Position numbers and translations under genes: made by a program. 64,000 nucleotides of DNA. It comes from Akkermansiaceae bacterium. GTDB lineage: Bacteria; Verrucomicrobiota; Verrucomicrobiia; Verrucomicrobiales; Akkermansiaceae. This document shows, piece after piece, positions 40,023-49,215 of this stretch (within the stretch, counting starts at the first letter, position 1; each line of letters starts with the position of its first letter). The DNA lies in assembly GCA_029253285.1 (NCBI GenBank), contig JAQWZU010000149.1, forward strand, positions 1 through 64,000. The letters are read 5' to 3'. The notes under the pieces were generated by a model, which saw only the letters and a list, made by a program, of their open reading frames with translations, was not told the DNA's origin and ran no database searches.

Positions 40023-41141
40023 ATGAAGCGCGGATTAACCGTTTTTGCCGGATTGGTTCTCTTTGCCCAGGGAGAAGAAAAGAAAGTAGTGCAGGGTCAT
40101 GTCTTTGCGTGGCCATTCACCGAGGTGGAGAAGATGCAACCGCGGGGCGGCAGCTCCAAGGGAACCAAGGTGACGCTCGATGGGAACGCTTCGGCTCACT
40201 GGAAGAAACTGCAGTCAGCTGATCTTGGGGACCTGGAAAGAGACCGGCAGGCCATCCTGGCGATGACAGGAAGCCACCGGGTTAGTTTTGATTTTATCGA
40301 GACGATGGGTTTTGCTGAAGGCTACCAACCGCCCAAGCCTTATTTCTCATGGGGAACGGAGCACGTGCAAGTAATCAAGCAGGAGGAGAAATTCATCAGC
40401 CTGCAGCACACTTTGGTGATGTATTTCAAAGACAAGGACGGGAAGGAATCCGGACCGATGGTGATGAAGCATTGGCGGCAGGATTGGACCTTCGAGGACG
40501 CCGACTTGCACACCTATCGAGGCGAAAACACTTGGGCGCGAAAGAAGCGCTCTCCCAAGTCGGTCAGGGGAGCTTGGAGTCAGGCTGTTTATCAGGTGGA
40601 TGATTCACCGCGCTATGAAGTGATCGGAAAATGGTCCCATCAGGGCGGAATGTCGGTTTGGACGAGCGAGTCGTCCTGGCGTCCTTTGCCACGACGGGAG
40701 TTTTCGGTGCGCGATGACTACAACGTGCTTGAGTGCGTTCATGAGATTACGGTGAACCCGACGGGCTGGGTGCACCTTCAAAACAATCGGAAGTTGGTTG
40801 CGAAGGATGGCAAGCTGTCGAAATACGTGGGCCAGGAGCTGGGCGTGAACCGTTACGAGAGAATTACCGCTCCGTCCTTGGTGGCGGCAGAGGAAACCTT
40901 AAAGAAGACCGGAGCCTACTGGGCCGAAGTTCGCGAGATGTGGAATGAGGTCTATCGCACCAAAGATCGCTTCGGATTGAGGTCGAAAGTGGACGAAAAG
41001 AAACTGTATGCGCTGCATTTTGGTTACGCTGCGCAAGTGGAAGCGGGCGAATATGATGCCGAAGCGGGTCGCAAGCATGCGCGTGAGACGGTTTCCAAAT
41101 TCCTGACGGAAGGGAAGCCGAAGAAGGAAGGAAAGTATTAA
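40023..41141 (+). CDS. Exported DUF6607-like protein
   Basis: A 372-residue protein with a short signal (LTVFAGLVLFAQG). Blocks such as DRQAILAMTGSHRVSFDFIETMGFAEGY-type sequence, VMKHWRQDWTFED, YRGENTWARK, VYQVDDSPRYEVIGKW, PLPRREFSVRDDYNVLE and NPTGWVHLQNNRKLV resemble the DUF6607 family as I remember it, which is found mainly in Bacteroidota and has no known function. Possibly a periplasmic beta-barrel-like binding protein. Stop and next start overlap (TAATG). Confidence 0.65.
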   Translation: MKRGLTVFAGLVLFAQGEEKKVVQGHVFAWPFTEVEKMQPRGGSSKGTKVTLDGNASAHWKKLQSADLGDLERDRQAILAMTGSHRVSFDFIETMGFAEGYQPPKPYFSWGTEHVQVIKQEEKFISLQHTLVMYFKDKDGKESGPMVMKHWRQDWTFEDADLHTYRGENTWARKKRSPKSVRGAWSQAVYQVDDSPRYEVIGKWSHQGGMSVWTSESSWRPLPRREFSVRDDYNVLECVHEITVNPTGWVHLQNNRKLVAKDGKLSKYVGQELGVNRYERITAPSLVAAEETLKKTGAYWAEVREMWNEVYRTKDRFGLRSKVDEKKLYALHFGYAAQVEAGEYDAEAGRKHARETVSKFLTEGKPKKEGKY

Positions 41142-41635
41142 TGCCGCGGCTTTACGTCGTCTGTGGTCCTGCGGGTGTTGGTAAAAGCACCTACGGGAAG
41201 ACGCTGGCGGCAGAGAAGAGGGCCTGTTTTTTGGATAGCGACACCGTGACCGAACCGGTGGTGCGGGCGGGGATGAAGTTGGGTGAGTTTGATCCCAATG
41301 ATAGGGATTCCGGGGTGTATCGCGCTGCATTTCGCACGGCGGTTTACGAGTGTCTTTTTCAAACGGCGGCGGAGAATCTTCCGCATGTCTCGGTAGTGCT
41401 GGTGGGACCGTTTACTTCTGAAATTAGAAAAGCGGAATGGCCTGATGAATTGGCCGAGCGATTTTCCTGTGAGCTTGAGGTGATCTTTGTGACTTGTCCG
41501 GAAGACGAGAGGCATCGTCGAATCAAGGCGCGGAAGAATCCTCGCGATGACTTAAAGCTGGCAGACTGGGAGGGCTATCTCAAGGGGACCGACCTCAGGC
41601 CGCCGGCTTTTAAATATCGGGAAATAACAACGTGA
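41141..41635 (+). CDS. Small P-loop kinase/AAA-type ATPase
   Basis: A 164-residue P-loop protein: Walker A CGPAGVGKSTYGK (residues 8-20), FLDSDTVTEP as the likely substrate-binding Asp, VVLVGPFTSEIR and VIFVTCPEDERHRRIKAR, where the arginines form a lid. This resembles COG0645-type predicted kinases, related to gluconate/chloramphenicol kinases and zeta toxins. There is no paired antitoxin, so I do not call it a toxin. Translationally coupled to the DUF6607-like gene by a one-base overlap. Confidence 0.75.
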   Translation: MPRLYVVCGPAGVGKSTYGKTLAAEKRACFLDSDTVTEPVVRAGMKLGEFDPNDRDSGVYRAAFRTAVYECLFQTAAENLPHVSVVLVGPFTSEIRKAEWPDELAERFSCELEVIFVTCPEDERHRRIKARKNPRDDLKLADWEGYLKGTDLRPPAFKYREITT

Positions 41636-41684
41636 GAATCAGGCGTAGCATCCCATTGTTGTTACTGTAATGGAGATAAGAAGG

Positions 41685-41721
41685 GGCAGGTAGGAATACC
41701 TGTCTTTTCCCGCTACCTGCC
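41685..41721. repeat. Two mutually exclusive hairpins between convergent genes
   Basis: CAGGTA with TACCTG forms a hairpin followed by TCTTTT, a possible terminator for the kinase gene. GGCAGGTAG can instead pair with CTACCTGCC (41713-41721), a perfect nine-base stem that reaches the stop codon of the convergent gene. Confidence 0.55.
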
Positions 41722-42501
41722 ATAGGCCCTTAGTTTTTTCTTTCGCAGATACTCAAGGAAGCGCTCTTTGGCGATCAAGTCCGGGTTGGCCTTGTAATTG
41801 ACGAAGGGATTGTTGGTTCCGTATTTCGACCAAGGACCGCGGGGGACTTGCGAGAATTCGATGAAGCGCCAGTGGCATTGCACTTTGTTGCCGACCCCGA
41901 GGAAGTCCCGGACAGCGGGGGAGATGTCGATACCGGCATTTTGGTTTTTGGTGTTCTTGGGCTTTTTATTTCCAAAAACATACTCCCAGTCGTCGGTGGT
42001 AAAGGGGCCACAGTCCTCCCATTGGGCGTAGCAGACGCGCTTGTTGGAGACGATCTCGACCCACCGTCCCTTACAGACTGTTTGGCCAGGGCGGGGACGG
42101 TAGCGTTTAAACCATGGAATGACGCGGGCGGCTTCCGGTTTGTGGGCCTTGTGGTTGACGCAGTCGTTGTAGGGCAGGGCGACGTAGAATGGATTGAGCT
42201 TGGGAGTGAAGCCTTTTGGGACATAGCCGCGTCGGGAGGTCTGGTCAGGGTTGTCGTAGCCGCCGTAGTTTTGTTGCCAGTTTTGATCCCAGGAGGATTT
42301 GTTATTGGGGGTGGGATTGTTTCGGGTCGGCTTCTCGCCAATCCAGAAGACAGTGGCGGTGATGAATTGCTTCCAGTGGTATTTGGCCTTCTCGTATTGG
42401 AACGGGTTGGGAGGGGCCGGCACGATGGTCACCTTTGGCCCCGTCTGGGCGGAAGTCGGAACGATGATTAACAAAGCTAAAATGACGGCGGGTGTTCTCA
42501 A
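41713..42501 (-). CDS. Secreted protein with double-psi beta-barrel-like C-terminal region
   Basis: A 262-residue protein that starts at TTG with an upstream in-frame stop. A signal peptide (VILALLIIVPTSAQ) is followed by an aromatic, Asn/Gln/Tyr-rich stretch, then a domain with FYVALPYNDCV, VCKGRWVEIVSNKRVCYAQWEDCGPF and NAGIDISPAVRDFLG. The Cys pairs and the NAGIDISPA...VQCHWRF pattern resemble RlpA/expansin-type double-psi beta-barrels, which bind cell-wall glycans. Family assignment by eye only. Convergent with the kinase gene. Confidence 0.65.
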   Translation of the reverse strand: MRTPAVILALLIIVPTSAQTGPKVTIVPAPPNPFQYEKAKYHWKQFITATVFWIGEKPTRNNPTPNNKSSWDQNWQQNYGGYDNPDQTSRRGYVPKGFTPKLNPFYVALPYNDCVNHKAHKPEAARVIPWFKRYRPRPGQTVCKGRWVEIVSNKRVCYAQWEDCGPFTTDDWEYVFGNKKPKNTKNQNAGIDISPAVRDFLGVGNKVQCHWRFIEFSQVPRGPWSKYGTNNPFVNYKANPDLIAKERFLEYLRKKKLRAYGR

Positions 42502-42606
42502 GAGAGCGGGTGTTTAGCAGTTTGAGCATGAAATTCCAGTCTTTCAGGGAATTAAGGTCTAGGCTTGCCGCCGCTGCCTCGGAAAGAGAGAGTATGCGCC
42601 GTCAAG

Positions 42607-43527
42607 ATGCGTTGTTTTTACTCACCAGATTTTCACCTAGACCTTCCGGAAGGGCACCCGTTTCCGATGGAGAAATATGAAGTCTCCAAAAATATGCTGA
42701 TCGACGGCGGAGTTCTCAAGGGGGAGGAGATTGTCGAAGTGCGGGCGGCGGATGCCCATGTGATGCGCCGGGTGCATGACAACGATTATCTTTCCAAGAT
42801 CTACTACGGTCAGCTAGATCGCAAGGAGCAGATTTTATTGGGCCTTCCGGTTACCCCGAAACTTTACACGAAGAGTGCGACCGAGGTGGAGGCGACGCGG
42901 CAGGCTTGCTACGCCGCCCTGCAAGATGGTGCTGCGGCGGTCTTGGCGGGAGGGACTCATCACGCCTTCAGGAACCACGGCGAGGGATACAATGTTTTTA
43001 ACGACATCGCGATTGCGATTCGGGATCTGCAGGTGCAGCGACCCGGTATCAAGATCATGGTGGTGGACACCGATGCGCATCAGGGAAATGGGACGAACAG
43101 CGTGTTGGAAAATGATCCCAATGTCTTTACCTACTCCATTCACGTGGGGCGTCCGGGTAGCAAGGTGAATGGCTCGATGGATGTTGAGACCGTGCGTTAT
43201 GTGGAGGGTGATATGTACCTCAAGCAATTGTTCACCACGCTTGCGGCAGCGCTCGATGTCTTTTCGCCCGACCTGGTGATCTGGATTGCGGGAGCGGACA
43301 ACCATCGCAACGACCGCATGGGTCAGATGCTGTTGGATCTGAAGGATTTCGTGCGTCGCGACGAGGTGATCCTTCGCGCCTTTATGAAGAATCGCATTCC
43401 GATCGCGATTCTTTATGGCGGGGGATACAATCGGCAGCAGGAATACACGGCCAAGATTCATCGCAATACCATCGCGACGGCAGTGAAGGTATCCCGCGAA
43501 GTGCAACGGCCCCGTTCAATCTTTTAA
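42607..43527 (+). CDS. Histone-deacetylase-family amidohydrolase (class IV/AcuC-like)
   Basis: A 306-residue zinc hydrolase of the arginase/deacetylase fold. Catalytic features: GGTHHAF (115-121) with the His pair, GEGYNVFNDIAIAI, the metal motif VVDTDAHQGNGT (152-163), WIAGADNHRND (second Asp) and GGGYN (about 272). DAHQGNG rather than DAHHGNG points to the class IV/HDAC11-like branch. Bacterial members remove acyl groups from lysine or polyamine substrates. ATG 42607 starts MRCFYSPDF; it is 12 bases upstream of the reductase gene, so probably an operon. Confidence 0.9.
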   Translation: MRCFYSPDFHLDLPEGHPFPMEKYEVSKNMLIDGGVLKGEEIVEVRAADAHVMRRVHDNDYLSKIYYGQLDRKEQILLGLPVTPKLYTKSATEVEATRQACYAALQDGAAAVLAGGTHHAFRNHGEGYNVFNDIAIAIRDLQVQRPGIKIMVVDTDAHQGNGTNSVLENDPNVFTYSIHVGRPGSKVNGSMDVETVRYVEGDMYLKQLFTTLAAALDVFSPDLVIWIAGADNHRNDRMGQMLLDLKDFVRRDEVILRAFMKNRIPIAILYGGGYNRQQEYTAKIHRNTIATAVKVSREVQRPRSIF

Positions 43528-43539
43528 AAGCTTCCTAAG

Positions 43540-44457
43540 ATGAAGAGCTTTGCGATTGTCGGAGCGGGTGCAGTGGGGAGTTACTACGGAGCACGTCTCG
43601 CCGCGGCTGGGAATGAGGTGCGTTTTCTCTTGCGGTCTGACTTCGACGAAGTCAGCCGGAATGGACTTAAAGTGGAAAGCATTCACGGGGACTTTAATTT
43701 GCCGGAGGTTGCTTGCTTTCGCTCTCCCGAAACGGTCGGGAAAGTGGACGTGGTGATCGTGGCGTGGAAGGCGACGGCGAATGATTATTTTGAGGCGGTG
43801 ATCGGGCCGATGCTGCACGAGGATACGATTATTTTGACTCTGCAGAATGGGATGGGGAATGTGGAGCGGTTGAGCGAGTTGTTTGGGCTGGAGCGGGTTT
43901 TGGGGGGAATGTGTTTTGTTTGCATCAATCGGATAAAGGCCGGGGTGATTCATCACGTGGGAGGGGGATTGATTGTGATGGGGGAAGTACAGCCGGGATC
44001 GACAGGTCGATTGGAGGCATTGGTGGAGATTTTTGAAGCGGCGAAGATCTCTTGTCAGAGCGCGCCGGTCTTGGAGTTGGTGCAGTGGCGGAAGTTGGTC
44101 TGGAATATTCCCTTCAATGGTCTTTGTATTACCGAAGGGGGGATTACGACGCGGGATCTTTTGGCGCAGGATGGAGGAGAAGAACGAGTGCGCGCAATCA
44201 TGGCAGAGGTGGTAAGCATTGCGGGGGCGCTGGGTTATGAAATCCCAGCGGAGTTTATCGATGACCAGATCGAGATCACCGGGCCGATGGGGAACTACCG
44301 TCCGTCGAGCATGATTGATTTCATGGAAGGACGGGAAGTGGAGCTTGAGTCAATTTGGGGCGAGCCCTTGCGAAGAGCGAAGGCTACTAGAGTTGAGACG
44401 CCTCTCACTGATAAGCTTTACGAAGATCTTTTGCGGACGGTTTCGAAGACCCACTGA
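43540..44457 (+). CDS. 2-dehydropantoate 2-reductase-like oxidoreductase (PanE/ApbA family)
   Basis: A 305-residue NADPH-dependent reductase: N-terminal AIVGAGAVGSYYGARLAAAGNEV dinucleotide motif, VDVVIVAWKAT, LTLQNGMGNVERL, GGMCFVCINRI and the C-terminal domain with WRKLVWNIPFNGLC (catalytic Lys), MIDFMEGREVELESIWGEPLRRA. Full pantothenate function would be ketopantoate reduction for coenzyme A synthesis, but many paralogues act on other 2-oxoacids. Its 3' end overlaps the convergent eboE-like gene by 40 bases. Confidence 0.9.
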   Translation: MKSFAIVGAGAVGSYYGARLAAAGNEVRFLLRSDFDEVSRNGLKVESIHGDFNLPEVACFRSPETVGKVDVVIVAWKATANDYFEAVIGPMLHEDTIILTLQNGMGNVERLSELFGLERVLGGMCFVCINRIKAGVIHHVGGGLIVMGEVQPGSTGRLEALVEIFEAAKISCQSAPVLELVQWRKLVWNIPFNGLCITEGGITTRDLLAQDGGEERVRAIMAEVVSIAGALGYEIPAEFIDDQIEITGPMGNYRPSSMIDFMEGREVELESIWGEPLRRAKATRVETPLTDKLYEDLLRTVSKTH

Positions 44458-45563
44458 TACTCGGAACTGATTTGATCCGTGAGAGGTTTTTGAAGGTGTC
44501 CGGGAAGGACTCCCCAGGTGTAGGTTTCAATTTCGAGGTGCGGACAAGCTTGGGGGTGCTCTTGAAGATAGTTCAGTGCAGCTTCCGCGTGATCGAGGGT
44601 CGAACTAAGCGGGGCCAGGGGTTCGGAATAGAGAGGGACGTGGAAATGAATCCGTCCTTCGGTGGCAGTTGTGGGCTCGTTGAATTCCGGAAGGTCCTTG
44701 AAGCGGGTGAGTGGGGCGGTGTTGAGGATGACCTGGTGAAGGTAGGTCGGTTCGTTGAATTGTTGGATCGCTGAGAGTGCCTCATCGTTCTGTGGGTCGA
44801 AAGAGAGGGCGTTGGAGAGATGGATTTTGGAAATGCGAAGACCGGCATCAGTGAGGGCTTTGAGGGACTGATGGCAGTCATCAAATTCGAGGGCGAAGTG
44901 GCAAGTGTCGTAGTTGATGCCGATGTGTTTGCGAATAGGCTCCTGATCGTAGTCCTTACTTTCGCACCATGAGAAAAAGCGCTCGAAGAAGGCGAGTGTT
45001 TCCTCGGTGTTTTCGAAATGACCGAGAGGCTCGGGTTCCAGTCCGAGGTGGAGGTCTTTTCCAGACTTGGCCGAGAGGTGTTCGATGGTGAGGGCGAGCG
45101 AGTAGAGGTTCTCGAAGATGAGTTTTTCGTCTGCTTCGAATTCTTTGAAGGAACCGGGAAGGGTGGAAACCGATCCACCGGATTCGGCTGGGCAAAGGCG
45201 ATCAATGATGGTGAAGAGTTGCTCGGTGTAGACGAGACGGGCGAGTTTGGTCCAATCGGGCTGATAGACCTTTTCCTTCACGCTGGTTCCGTGGAAGGCC
45301 CCGTAGGGAAATCCATTGATGGTAAAGATGTAGCAGTTCTCGGACTCGAGCCAGGTCTGGAATTCATCGAGGTGGTTTTCCTCAAGTAACTCGCCAGCTG
45401 CTTGAGCCGAAAGTCGGAGGCCGATCGCGAAGGGCTTGTCGGGCGAAACGCGATCGCGGACTGCCACAACATCGTTTTTGAGAACGTGGAGGGTTTCCGC
45501 CCAGGTTTCGGCCGGATGGATGTTGGTGCAGTAGGCGAGATGGTGGTCAGGAGAAAGCTTCAC
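44418..45563 (-). CDS. EboE-like metabolite-traffic protein (xylose-isomerase-like TIM barrel)
   Basis: A 381-residue protein starting at GTG. Sequence YCTNIHPAETWAETL, FAIGLRLSAQAAGEL, FTINGFPYGAFHGTSVKEKVYQPDW and STLPGSFK, plus LGLEPEPLGHFENTEETL, GINYDTCHFALEFDD and IHLSNAL, match EboE as I recall it. Ebo proteins are linked to export of secondary-metabolite precursors into the periplasm in cyanobacteria and others. An eboB-like gene lies 2.9 kb away on the same strand; eboA, eboC and eboD are not seen here. Divergent from the large esterase gene. Confidence 0.8.
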   Translation of the reverse strand: MKLSPDHHLAYCTNIHPAETWAETLHVLKNDVVAVRDRVSPDKPFAIGLRLSAQAAGELLEENHLDEFQTWLESENCYIFTINGFPYGAFHGTSVKEKVYQPDWTKLARLVYTEQLFTIIDRLCPAESGGSVSTLPGSFKEFEADEKLIFENLYSLALTIEHLSAKSGKDLHLGLEPEPLGHFENTEETLAFFERFFSWCESKDYDQEPIRKHIGINYDTCHFALEFDDCHQSLKALTDAGLRISKIHLSNALSFDPQNDEALSAIQQFNEPTYLHQVILNTAPLTRFKDLPEFNEPTTATEGRIHFHVPLYSEPLAPLSSTLDHAEAALNYLQEHPQACPHLEIETYTWGVLPGHLQKPLTDQISSEYQWVFETVRKRSS

Positions 45564-45751
45564 GGAATAGTCAGGTGCTGGCTGGAGCTTGATTGGAGAT
45601 GGCAGCAGCGGAAAGGACGGAGTTCAGGGAATGGAGCTTCTTTGCATAATACGGCGTTTTTTTTCGAGAAGTATCTCATTTATAGATGTGGAGTTTTTGC
45701 GTGCTTCATTGTCTAAGATTTGCTTACTATCAGGGTGTCGCACGCTTCTTG

Positions 45752-48421
45752 ATGATTCGAATTTCCACTAAATCCCTCTTTTTAATTTCTGCAACTGCCG
45801 TTGGTATTTGTAGTGGTGCGGTCGTTCAGAATGGAAGCTCGTCGTCAACGGCGCTGTCGTTCTCGTCACAGGTTGGGGGCGGAGATTTGATTAATGCGGG
45901 CTCGAGTGATATGATCTCGGGTGTAGTTTCCGCCTCGAATGCCAGTTTTCCGGGGAGTGGCATGACCGATGGAAGTTACTCCAATACGCCAGGTGAAAAT
46001 ACCTTTTTTGAGGCAGGGCTGCATTTCCCGGCGACCGCGACCTTTGATCTGGATGTGGCGAGTCATCCTCTGGGATATGATTTGAGTTCGATCGAAAGCT
46101 TCATGGGCTGGTCAGCACAACATTCCGATCAGGTTTATTCGGTGGAAGTCAAGAAAGTGGGATCAGCCTCATTTTCTTCTCTGATTTCCGTTGATTATCG
46201 AGCCTTCACCGGAGTGACCCAACCAAGTTATGAGACCAGGGTCGAGATTGAGGATGACGCGGGTAGATTTCTCGCGAGTGGGGTGGAAAGTATCCGATTC
46301 ACTTTTGATGCTCCGGGAATTGTCAGCGGGTCGGGAGATACCATGATTCGTGAGATTGATGTTCATGGTGCGCCTTCGGTGCTGATGATTACTTCCCCGG
46401 TTCCCCGGCAGGTTGTTCAGCGAGACGGGAATGATCAGGCCGATATTTTGATCGAGGGAAGCTATGGGAATTCTCCTGATTCAATTGAAGCCCGAGCCCT
46501 AGTCCTTGGATCGGGAAACAGTGGAACGGATACGGGGTGGGAGGTAATTGATTCGTCGCCGTCATCGGGATTGTATAGCGGGATTCTGGAAAATGTGTCG
46601 GCGGGTGGTTGGTATACTATTGAAGTAAGATCGGTGACCGGCGGGGTTCCTTCCGGGGTTTATCAAGTGGGGAAGATTGGAGTGGGAGATATTTTCATTA
46701 CGGCGGGACAGTCGAACTCGGCGAACTTTGGCGGGCCGACTTTTGATCCGCTTGATGACCGTGTGTCGGCGGTGACCCTGACCGATGATCCGCAAGTTTT
46801 GCCGCCCTGGGTGAAGGGTGCCGACCCGCAACCTTTTGCCGATGGGCCCGGTGGCTCTGTTTGGTCCAGACTGGGGGAGCAGTTAACTGCGGAGCTCGAT
46901 ATTCCGGTGGCCTTTCTTTCGCTTGGGGTGGGTAGTGCGCCGATCTCGTTTTGGACGTCTCCAAGTCCCAATTATGACAACCGCCTTAAAGAGGGGATTC
47001 AGTATTTCCCTCCCAATGGATTCCGTGCTTTTTTGTGGCACCAGGGTGAGAGGGATTCCTCAGACGGTAAATCGAAGGGTTTTTATGTTGATAAGCTGCA
47101 GTCGATTATTGCACAGAGCCGGATCGATGCGGGATGGGATATTCCATGGTATGTTGCGGAAGCGGCTTATCAAAGTGCGACCGCTTTTGGAAATCGGGAA
47201 GTAATTACGGCAGCCCAGCGCGATGTCGCCCATGCAGATCCTTTGACCTTTTTGGGACCGAGAACGGAGGATTTCCATTGGGAGAATGCCTCGGGCGGAA
47301 AGCTATTGGACGGAGTGCATCTTAATGGAGCGGGGTTTGAGGATCATGCGACGCAGTGGCGGGAGATTTTGGGCGGAAGTGGAGTTCTGATGCTGGAGAA
47401 TGGTGATTTTGAGAAAGGCTTCGATCCATCAGTCACGACGATTGCGGCTTTGAGTGAAAATGGACAAAGTGTCATCGATCCTTTCGTTGGGGGAATCCAT
47501 CAGGGCGTTGTCGACTGGGTGGTCTTGAAGGGGAACCTCGACGAGGCTGCTGATGGTGCCAACGGAGTGTTTAATCCGGGCGGCGACACTTATGATGACG
47601 CGGTTGACTCCATGAATGGAGGTGTTCTTCCCGGGATGAGTGGAAAGCATATCGGCTTTCTTTACGGTGGATCTGCCAATAATAACTTCCAACAAACCCG
47701 CAGAGTCCCTGTGGTGGATCACCGGGTCTATACTGTTACGGTTTCCCTCGGAGTGAGGGATGGAGATTCTACCGATGTCTTTGGGGGGGCTCTCTTGCAG
47801 ATTCTCGCGGATGGTGTTCCTCAAGGGGCCGGCTTTTCGGTGATCGAGAGTGATCTGGATACCTTGGCGGGGGGCTCGGCTGATGGAACTTTCCAGACCC
47901 TCAGCACTTCATTTTCGACGAGTGAGGGTGCCAATAATTTTGAAACGCTTGGGGTGAAATTGACGAAAGTGAGCGGAGGCGGGAACAGCTATCTGGATTT
48001 TGATAACATCAGTTTCAGTGAAGGCCTGACTCGTTACGGGAGCTGGCAGGTGGCGGAGTTTGTCTCGGATAGTGATGACCGGACTGCCTCGGGCGATCCT
48101 GATGGAGATGGCCTCTCTAATCTTCTTGAATTCACTTTTGGGACCTCGCCGACTGATGGCGCGCATTCAAAATCCCCGTTAACGGTTTCGGGAAATGATT
48201 TTGAGTTGTATCGTCGGGTCGCGGCCGACGCGGGTGTGGAATACGAACTTCAGTCATCGACGACCCTAGCTTCCAACAGCTGGAGTGCGGTGCCCAATGT
48301 CACGACCGTGGTTGATTTAAGCGACGGTGAATTTGAGACGGTGCTTTTGAGCCGCCCCGGCGGGTGGGCATCCGGGCAACCGCGGGAATTTTTCCGGATC
48401 GCGGTAGTCTTTGCACCTTAG
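45752..48421 (+). CDS. Large secreted sialate O-acetylesterase-like protein with C-terminal sorting-type module
   Basis: An 889-residue exported protein. A signal (STKSLFLISATAVGICSGA) is followed by a beta-sandwich domain (about 25-205) and a second beta-domain (210-310). The SGNH/SASA esterase domain shows FITAGQSNSANFGG (nucleophile Ser near 320), LWHQGERDSS (about 429) and DGVHLNGAG (Asp/His near 520). An ENGDFEKG-type carbohydrate-binding-like domain comes next, then a calcium loop (DPDGDGLSNLLEFTFG) and a C-terminal beta-module (YELQSSTTLASNSWSAVP, ending FFRIAVVF). It probably removes acetyl groups from sulfated or sialylated glycans outside the cell. ATG 45752 puts the signal at the N-terminus. 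Confidence 0.88.
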   Translation: MIRISTKSLFLISATAVGICSGAVVQNGSSSSTALSFSSQVGGGDLINAGSSDMISGVVSASNASFPGSGMTDGSYSNTPGENTFFEAGLHFPATATFDLDVASHPLGYDLSSIESFMGWSAQHSDQVYSVEVKKVGSASFSSLISVDYRAFTGVTQPSYETRVEIEDDAGRFLASGVESIRFTFDAPGIVSGSGDTMIREIDVHGAPSVLMITSPVPRQVVQRDGNDQADILIEGSYGNSPDSIEARALVLGSGNSGTDTGWEVIDSSPSSGLYSGILENVSAGGWYTIEVRSVTGGVPSGVYQVGKIGVGDIFITAGQSNSANFGGPTFDPLDDRVSAVTLTDDPQVLPPWVKGADPQPFADGPGGSVWSRLGEQLTAELDIPVAFLSLGVGSAPISFWTSPSPNYDNRLKEGIQYFPPNGFRAFLWHQGERDSSDGKSKGFYVDKLQSIIAQSRIDAGWDIPWYVAEAAYQSATAFGNREVITAAQRDVAHADPLTFLGPRTEDFHWENASGGKLLDGVHLNGAGFEDHATQWREILGGSGVLMLENGDFEKGFDPSVTTIAALSENGQSVIDPFVGGIHQGVVDWVVLKGNLDEAADGANGVFNPGGDTYDDAVDSMNGGVLPGMSGKHIGFLYGGSANNNFQQTRRVPVVDHRVYTVTVSLGVRDGDSTDVFGGALLQILADGVPQGAGFSVIESDLDTLAGGSADGTFQTLSTSFSTSEGANNFETLGVKLTKVSGGGNSYLDFDNISFSEGLTRYGSWQVAEFVSDSDDRTASGDPDGDGLSNLLEFTFGTSPTDGAHSKSPLTVSGNDFELYRRVAADAGVEYELQSSTTLASNSWSAVPNVTTVVDLSDGEFETVLLSRPGGWASGQPREFFRIAVVFAP

Positions 48422-49215
48422 AGCGAAAAGTTCGGACACTGGGAGAGGAATTCCTTGGGATTGTCAAAGATGACTTTCTCAACGATCTCAGCGGAGTGCT
48501 GGCGCTTCTTCATTTCCAGGGCGCACTTGATTACCGCGAGGGGATCGGAGATGCCCCAATCGCAGGCGGAGTTCATCCAGATGTTCTCCATGCCAAAGGT
48601 CTCGAGAATATCGATGGCCCGGGCCGGGGAGCATTTGGACTCAGGATAGAGAGTCATGCCGGCCCAGAAACCTTCGTCGAGAACGAGCGGAGCGGTGTGT
48701 TCTTCGACGTGGTCGATGATCACGCGGCTCCGGTCGACGTTGGCGTTTTTGAGCGCATCAATAATGAGTCGGGTGCCCTTGAGTTTGTCCTCAAGGTGCG
48801 GAGTGTGAATGAGGATGGGGCGGTCGAACTTTTTCGCGATCTCGATGTGTTCTTCAAAAATCGCGAGTTCATTTTTGGTGTTCTTGTTGAGGCCAATCTC
48901 ACCGATACCCAGGACATTGGGCCTATCGATGAAGTCGGGAATGAGCGCCATGACTTCGCGTGCGAAGACCGGATCTTCCGCTTCCTTGGGATTGATGCAA
49001 AGCCAGCAAAAGTGCTTGATGCCGAACTTGGCAGCGCGGGCCGGTTCGTATTCCGTGAGTTGACGATAATAGTCGTAAAACCCCTGGGCCGAGGCGCGGT
49101 CGTATCCGGCCCAGAAGGCGGGTTCGCAAAGGGCTTCGCAGCCGACCTGAGCGATCGTTTGGTAGTCCGCGGTGGTGCGGCTGACCATATGGGCGTGGGG
49201 TTCGATGTATCTCAC
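48418..49215 (-). CDS. EboB-like TatD-family metal hydrolase
   Basis: A 265-residue TIM-barrel hydrolase. It starts at GTG with YIEPHAHMVSRTTADYQTIA (metal pair HAH), and has CEPAFWAGYDR, GIKHFCWLCINPKEAEDP, VLGIGEIGLNKNTKNE (metal Glu), PILIHTPH, VIIDHVEEHTAPLVLDEGFWAGMTLYPESKCSP and NSACDWGISDPLAV (catalytic Asp). These blocks match EboB, the TatD-like member of ebo clusters. The start overlaps the stop of the small upstream gene (GTGA); its end overlaps the esterase end by four bases. Confidence 0.82.
   Translation of the reverse strand: MRYIEPHAHMVSRTTADYQTIAQVGCEALCEPAFWAGYDRASAQGFYDYYRQLTEYEPARAAKFGIKHFCWLCINPKEAEDPVFAREVMALIPDFIDRPNVLGIGEIGLNKNTKNELAIFEEHIEIAKKFDRPILIHTPHLEDKLKGTRLIIDALKNANVDRSRVIIDHVEEHTAPLVLDEGFWAGMTLYPESKCSPARAIDILETFGMENIWMNSACDWGISDPLAVIKCALEMKKRQHSAEIVEKVIFDNPKEFLSQCPNFSL

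Noticed and set aside
41141-41635. Zeta-toxin of a toxin-antitoxin system
   Set aside because: The P-loop fold is similar, but there is no antitoxin gene and the partner is an exported DUF6607-like protein.
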